This document shows positions 6,752 through 8,636 of a DNA stretch of 8,636 nt, piece by piece (position 1 is the stretch's first letter; every line of letters starts with the position of its first letter). The position numbers and the translations under genes are program-made. Source of the stretch: Rhodospirillaceae bacterium UBA6608 (GTDB lineage: Bacteria; Pseudomonadota; Alphaproteobacteria; Rhodospirillales_A; Casp-alpha2); assembly GCA_002433335.1 (NCBI GenBank), contig DJHY01000311.1:1-8636 (forward strand), written 5' to 3'. The notes under the pieces were generated by a model, which was given only the letters and a program-made list of their open reading frames with translations, did not search any database and was not told where the DNA came from.

Positions 6752-7519
6752 ATGACCATGACCATGTCGAAGGTCGGCGCCTATGACATCCGCCGCTGGA
6801 GCGGCGGCAGTGGCGCTCCCCTGCTCTATCTCCACGGCTTCGAGCAGCATCCCGGCAACGCACCCTATTTGCAGAAGCTGGCCAGCAAACACAGCGTGAT
6901 CGCGCCCGAGCATCCCGGTTATGGGGAATCCACCGGGATCGAGGATCTTCAGCATATTCTCGATGTCGCCCTGCACTATCGCCAACTGGTCGAGGACTGG
7001 GGCCAGGGGCCGGTCGACGTAATCGGCCACTCGCTTGGCGGCATGTTCGCGGCCGAGTTCGCCGCCGTGTCGCCGCATCTGGTGCGCAAGCTGGTGCTGG
7101 TTTCGCCCTATGGGCTGTGGCTCGACGCGGAGCCCGCGCCAGACCCGTTCGTCCTGCCCGCCGACGCAATGGCGAGCGCCAAATGGCATGATCCCTCGAG
7201 CGCGGGAGCAGAGACGTCTGCCTTCACCGACAATGACAAGCTGGAATTGGCGGTCTTCCGGGTGAAGAATCTGGGATCGGCGACCAAGTTCATGTGGCCC
7301 ATCCCGGATCGCGGACTGGGCCGCCGCCTCCGCTATATCAAGGCACCGACGCTCGTGGTGCGGGGTGAGGCCGATGGTCTGGTGCCTGCTTCCTATACGG
7401 AAGCGTTCGCCGCCGGCATTGGCGGCGCCAACACCAAGAGTATCGCGGCGGCGGGGCACCTGCCGATGGTCGAGCAGGAAGCGGCGTTCCTCAAGGTCGT
7501 CGAAGACTTCCTGGCTTGA
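6752..7519 (+). CDS. Alpha/beta-fold hydrolase (first of two)
   Basis: The product has 255 residues, a normal length for small esterases and C-C hydrolases of this fold. The oxyanion-side HG motif is at residues 28-29 (LYLHGF), the nucleophile elbow is GHSLGG with Ser94, the acid is Asp208 (RGEADGLVP) and the base is His236 (AAGHLPMVEQ), so the triad is complete. A PGYGES segment at 55-60 is also usual. The start has three in-frame ATGs (MTMTM). The first is favoured because TAAGGAG at 6737-6743 lies eight bases ahead of it, with the TAA being the stop of the monooxygenase. Tight coupling to that enzyme suggests it cleaves the monooxygenase product, for example an ester or lactone (inference). 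No membrane segment or signal peptide is seen, so it is cytoplasmic. Confidence 0.94.
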   Translation: MTMTMSKVGAYDIRRWSGGSGAPLLYLHGFEQHPGNAPYLQKLASKHSVIAPEHPGYGESTGIEDLQHILDVALHYRQLVEDWGQGPVDVIGHSLGGMFAAEFAAVSPHLVRKLVLVSPYGLWLDAEPAPDPFVLPADAMASAKWHDPSSAGAETSAFTDNDKLELAVFRVKNLGSATKFMWPIPDRGLGRRLRYIKAPTLVVRGEADGLVPASYTEAFAAGIGGANTKSIAAAGHLPMVEQEAAFLKVVEDFLA

Positions 7520-7526
7520 TTGACCT

Positions 7527-7564
7527 GCGCCGGGCCGGATCATCCGGCTCGGCGCTCTTGTTTT
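7527..7564 (+). terminator. Intrinsic terminator between the two hydrolase genes
   Basis: Two 14-base arms (7527-7540 and 7542-7555) are complementary except for one G-T wobble pair, with a C at 7541 at the centre; in RNA the loop would widen to a few bases. TCTTGTTTT follows at 7556-7564. The very stable GC-rich stem plus the T-rich tail is a textbook rho-independent terminator. It lies eight bases after the stop of the first hydrolase, inside an otherwise same-strand gene run, so most transcripts from upstream should end here. The second hydrolase and SDR may therefore have their own promoter or depend on read-through. Confidence 0.82.
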
Positions 7565-7576
7565 CGGGAGTAGAAC

Positions 7577-8380
7577 ATGGCGACCATAAACGCCAACGGC
7601 ATCCAGCTTCATTATGAGATCGAAGGCGAGGGTCCGCCGCTGCTGCTTATCAGTGGCCTCGGGGGACATTCGGGCGTGTGGGCGACAGTCAAGCCCCTGT
7701 TGACCCCGCATTACAAGGTGATCACTTTCGATAATCGCGGAACGGGACAGAGTGACGTGCCGCCAGGGCCTTACACCATCGATCAGATGGGAGATGACGC
7801 GGCAGCCCTTATCGAGGGGCTGGGGCTGGGACCAGTCCATGTGGTGGGTTGGTCGCTCGGCGGATCGGTGCTTCAATCGCTTTTGATTCGGCATGGACGT
7901 CTTTTGCGCCGTGCCGTGCTCTTGAGTGCGTTTCCCTCCTATACCGCCGTTCAGGATGGTTGGCTGGATTGCCTCCTTTCCCTCAAGCGCAGCGATGTAT
8001 CGCCGATCGCCCAGGCCATAATCGGCATGGCGTGGGGCTTCACACCACGCTTCCTCTTCGACCACGACTTTGTGGAAGCGGCTGCCCGCGTCGGGGTCGA
8101 GCAAGATCCCACGCCTGTTACGACCGAAGGATTTGAGGCGCAGGCGCATGGATTGCGGCGCTATGACAGTCGGGTCGATCTGCCTACGGTCGCCACGCCT
8201 ACGCTGGTCCTGATCGGGGCGGAGGATACGCTTACCCCGCCGGCGCAGTCGGTCGAGATGGCGGCGCTGATCCCCGGTGCAAAGCTGCAAATCCTGCCGC
8301 GTGGCGGGCACGGTATGGTCCTAGAATATACCCAGGACACCGTTGGGGCGATCCTCGCTTTTCTAGGCGACGCTGCGTGA
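7577..8380 (+). CDS. Alpha/beta-fold hydrolase (second), enol-lactonase-like
   Basis: The product has 267 residues. The nucleophile is Ser93 in GWSLGG, the acid is Asp217 (IGAEDTLTPP) and the base is His245 (RGGHGMVLE), so the triad is complete. The usual HG dipeptide after the third strand is replaced by SGLGG (26-30). Together with FDNRGTGQSD and VPPGPYTIDQMGDDAAALIE, this recalls 3-oxoadipate enol-lactonases (PcaD-like) and their relatives. That is a likeness only, and no PcaD function is claimed. It differs clearly from the first hydrolase, so it is not a recent duplicate. GGGAG (7566-7570) lies six bases before the ATG, directly downstream of the terminator tail. Its stop overlaps the GTG start of the following SDR, so those two genes are translationally coupled. 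A lactone- or ester-opening step is the favoured role. Confidence 0.93.
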   Translation: MATINANGIQLHYEIEGEGPPLLLISGLGGHSGVWATVKPLLTPHYKVITFDNRGTGQSDVPPGPYTIDQMGDDAAALIEGLGLGPVHVVGWSLGGSVLQSLLIRHGRLLRRAVLLSAFPSYTAVQDGWLDCLLSLKRSDVSPIAQAIIGMAWGFTPRFLFDHDFVEAAARVGVEQDPTPVTTEGFEAQAHGLRRYDSRVDLPTVATPTLVLIGAEDTLTPPAQSVEMAALIPGAKLQILPRGGHGMVLEYTQDTVGAILAFLGDAA

Positions 8381-8636
8381 GCCGTTTCCAAGGCAAGGTC
8401 GTACTCGTTACCGGGGGAGGATCGGGACAGGGCGCGGAGACTTGCCGCCTGTTTGCCGCGGAAGGCGCGGATGTCGCGGTAGCCGACTGGAACGGAGATG
8501 CCGCCCGTGCCGTTGCCGACGAAATTGGCGGGCGCGCGATCGTTGTGGACGTATCACGCGAGGCGGAAGTCAAACAAATGGTCGAGTCCGCAGCGCAACC
8601 CGCGGGCCGCCTCGACATCCTCGTCAACAATGCCGG
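8377..8636 (+). CDS. Short-chain dehydrogenase/reductase (second), 3' end beyond the window
   Basis: Translation from GTG at 8377 gives 86 complete codons before the window ends. The protein begins MSRFQGKVVLVTGGGSGQG (initiator GTG read as Met), with the cofactor motif TGGGSGQG at residues 12-19. Asp37 favours NAD, and NNA at 84-86 is the start of the NNAG motif. The catalytic Ser, Tyr and Lys lie outside the window. The start overlaps the upstream TGA as GTGA, a 4-base overlap typical of coupled genes; no ATG exists near the start of the domain, and a full SDR N-terminus begins exactly here. Only a weak AGGCGA lies ahead, consistent with re-initiation after the hydrolase. It resembles the first SDR in layout (both have EIGG near residue 50) but differs throughout, so it is a paralogue rather than a recent copy. 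Confidence 0.9.
   Translation, partial: MSRFQGKVVLVTGGGSGQGAETCRLFAAEGADVAVADWNGDAARAVADEIGGRAIVVDVSREAEVKQMVESAAQPAGRLDILVNNA

Noticed and set aside
6134..8311. A 725-codon open frame on the minus strand across the monooxygenase and both hydrolases
   Set aside because: Its product is rich in Arg, His and Gly without domain motifs, and it runs straight through a terminator and three well-supported plus-strand genes. It is a stop-poor shadow caused by GC-rich codon use.

Overview
The window looks like chromosomal DNA from an alphaproteobacterium of the sphingomonad type (Sphingobium, Novosphingobium or Sphingomonas-like). This is an inference. It rests on the GC-rich codon use, a large TonB-dependent receptor with a short signal peptide and an 'IEDIVVTAQKR' type TonB box, and the way that receptor sits beside a TetR regulator and small-molecule catabolic enzymes. 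No rRNA, tRNA, CRISPR array, insertion sequence or phage gene was seen.

Layout. (1) Bases 1-849 hold the 3' part of a medium-chain NAD(P)H-dependent reductase of the CurA/prostaglandin-reductase type. (2) A gap at 850-1093 lies between convergent genes and may contain a decayed reverse-strand dehydrogenase relic. (3) A TetR-family regulator lies on the minus strand at 1094-1768. (4) A 381-base divergent control region at 1769-2149 carries two candidate palindromic operators and a leader inverted repeat. (5) A complete TonB-dependent outer-membrane receptor lies at 2150-4564. (6) A strong GC hairpin follows it. After that come, all on the plus strand, a short-chain dehydrogenase (4629-5414), a luciferase-like flavin monooxygenase (5471-6739), an alpha/beta hydrolase (6752-7519), an intrinsic terminator (7527-7564), a second alpha/beta hydrolase (7577-8380) and a second short-chain dehydrogenase. 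The last starts with GTG inside the stop of the second hydrolase (8377) and runs off the window.

How the genes may work together (inference). The receptor imports a hydrophobic or bulky substrate, and the TetR protein controls the divergent promoters. An SDR could oxidise an alcohol to a ketone, the flavin monooxygenase could insert oxygen, and the alpha/beta hydrolases could open the resulting ester or lactone. The second hydrolase has features reminiscent of 3-oxoadipate enol-lactonases. The second SDR and the upstream MDR reductase could handle further alcohol/ketone or enone steps. The substrate cannot be named from sequence. The set is best described as a possibly uncharacterised, TetR-controlled, TonB-fed catabolic cluster built around a luciferase-like monooxygenase.
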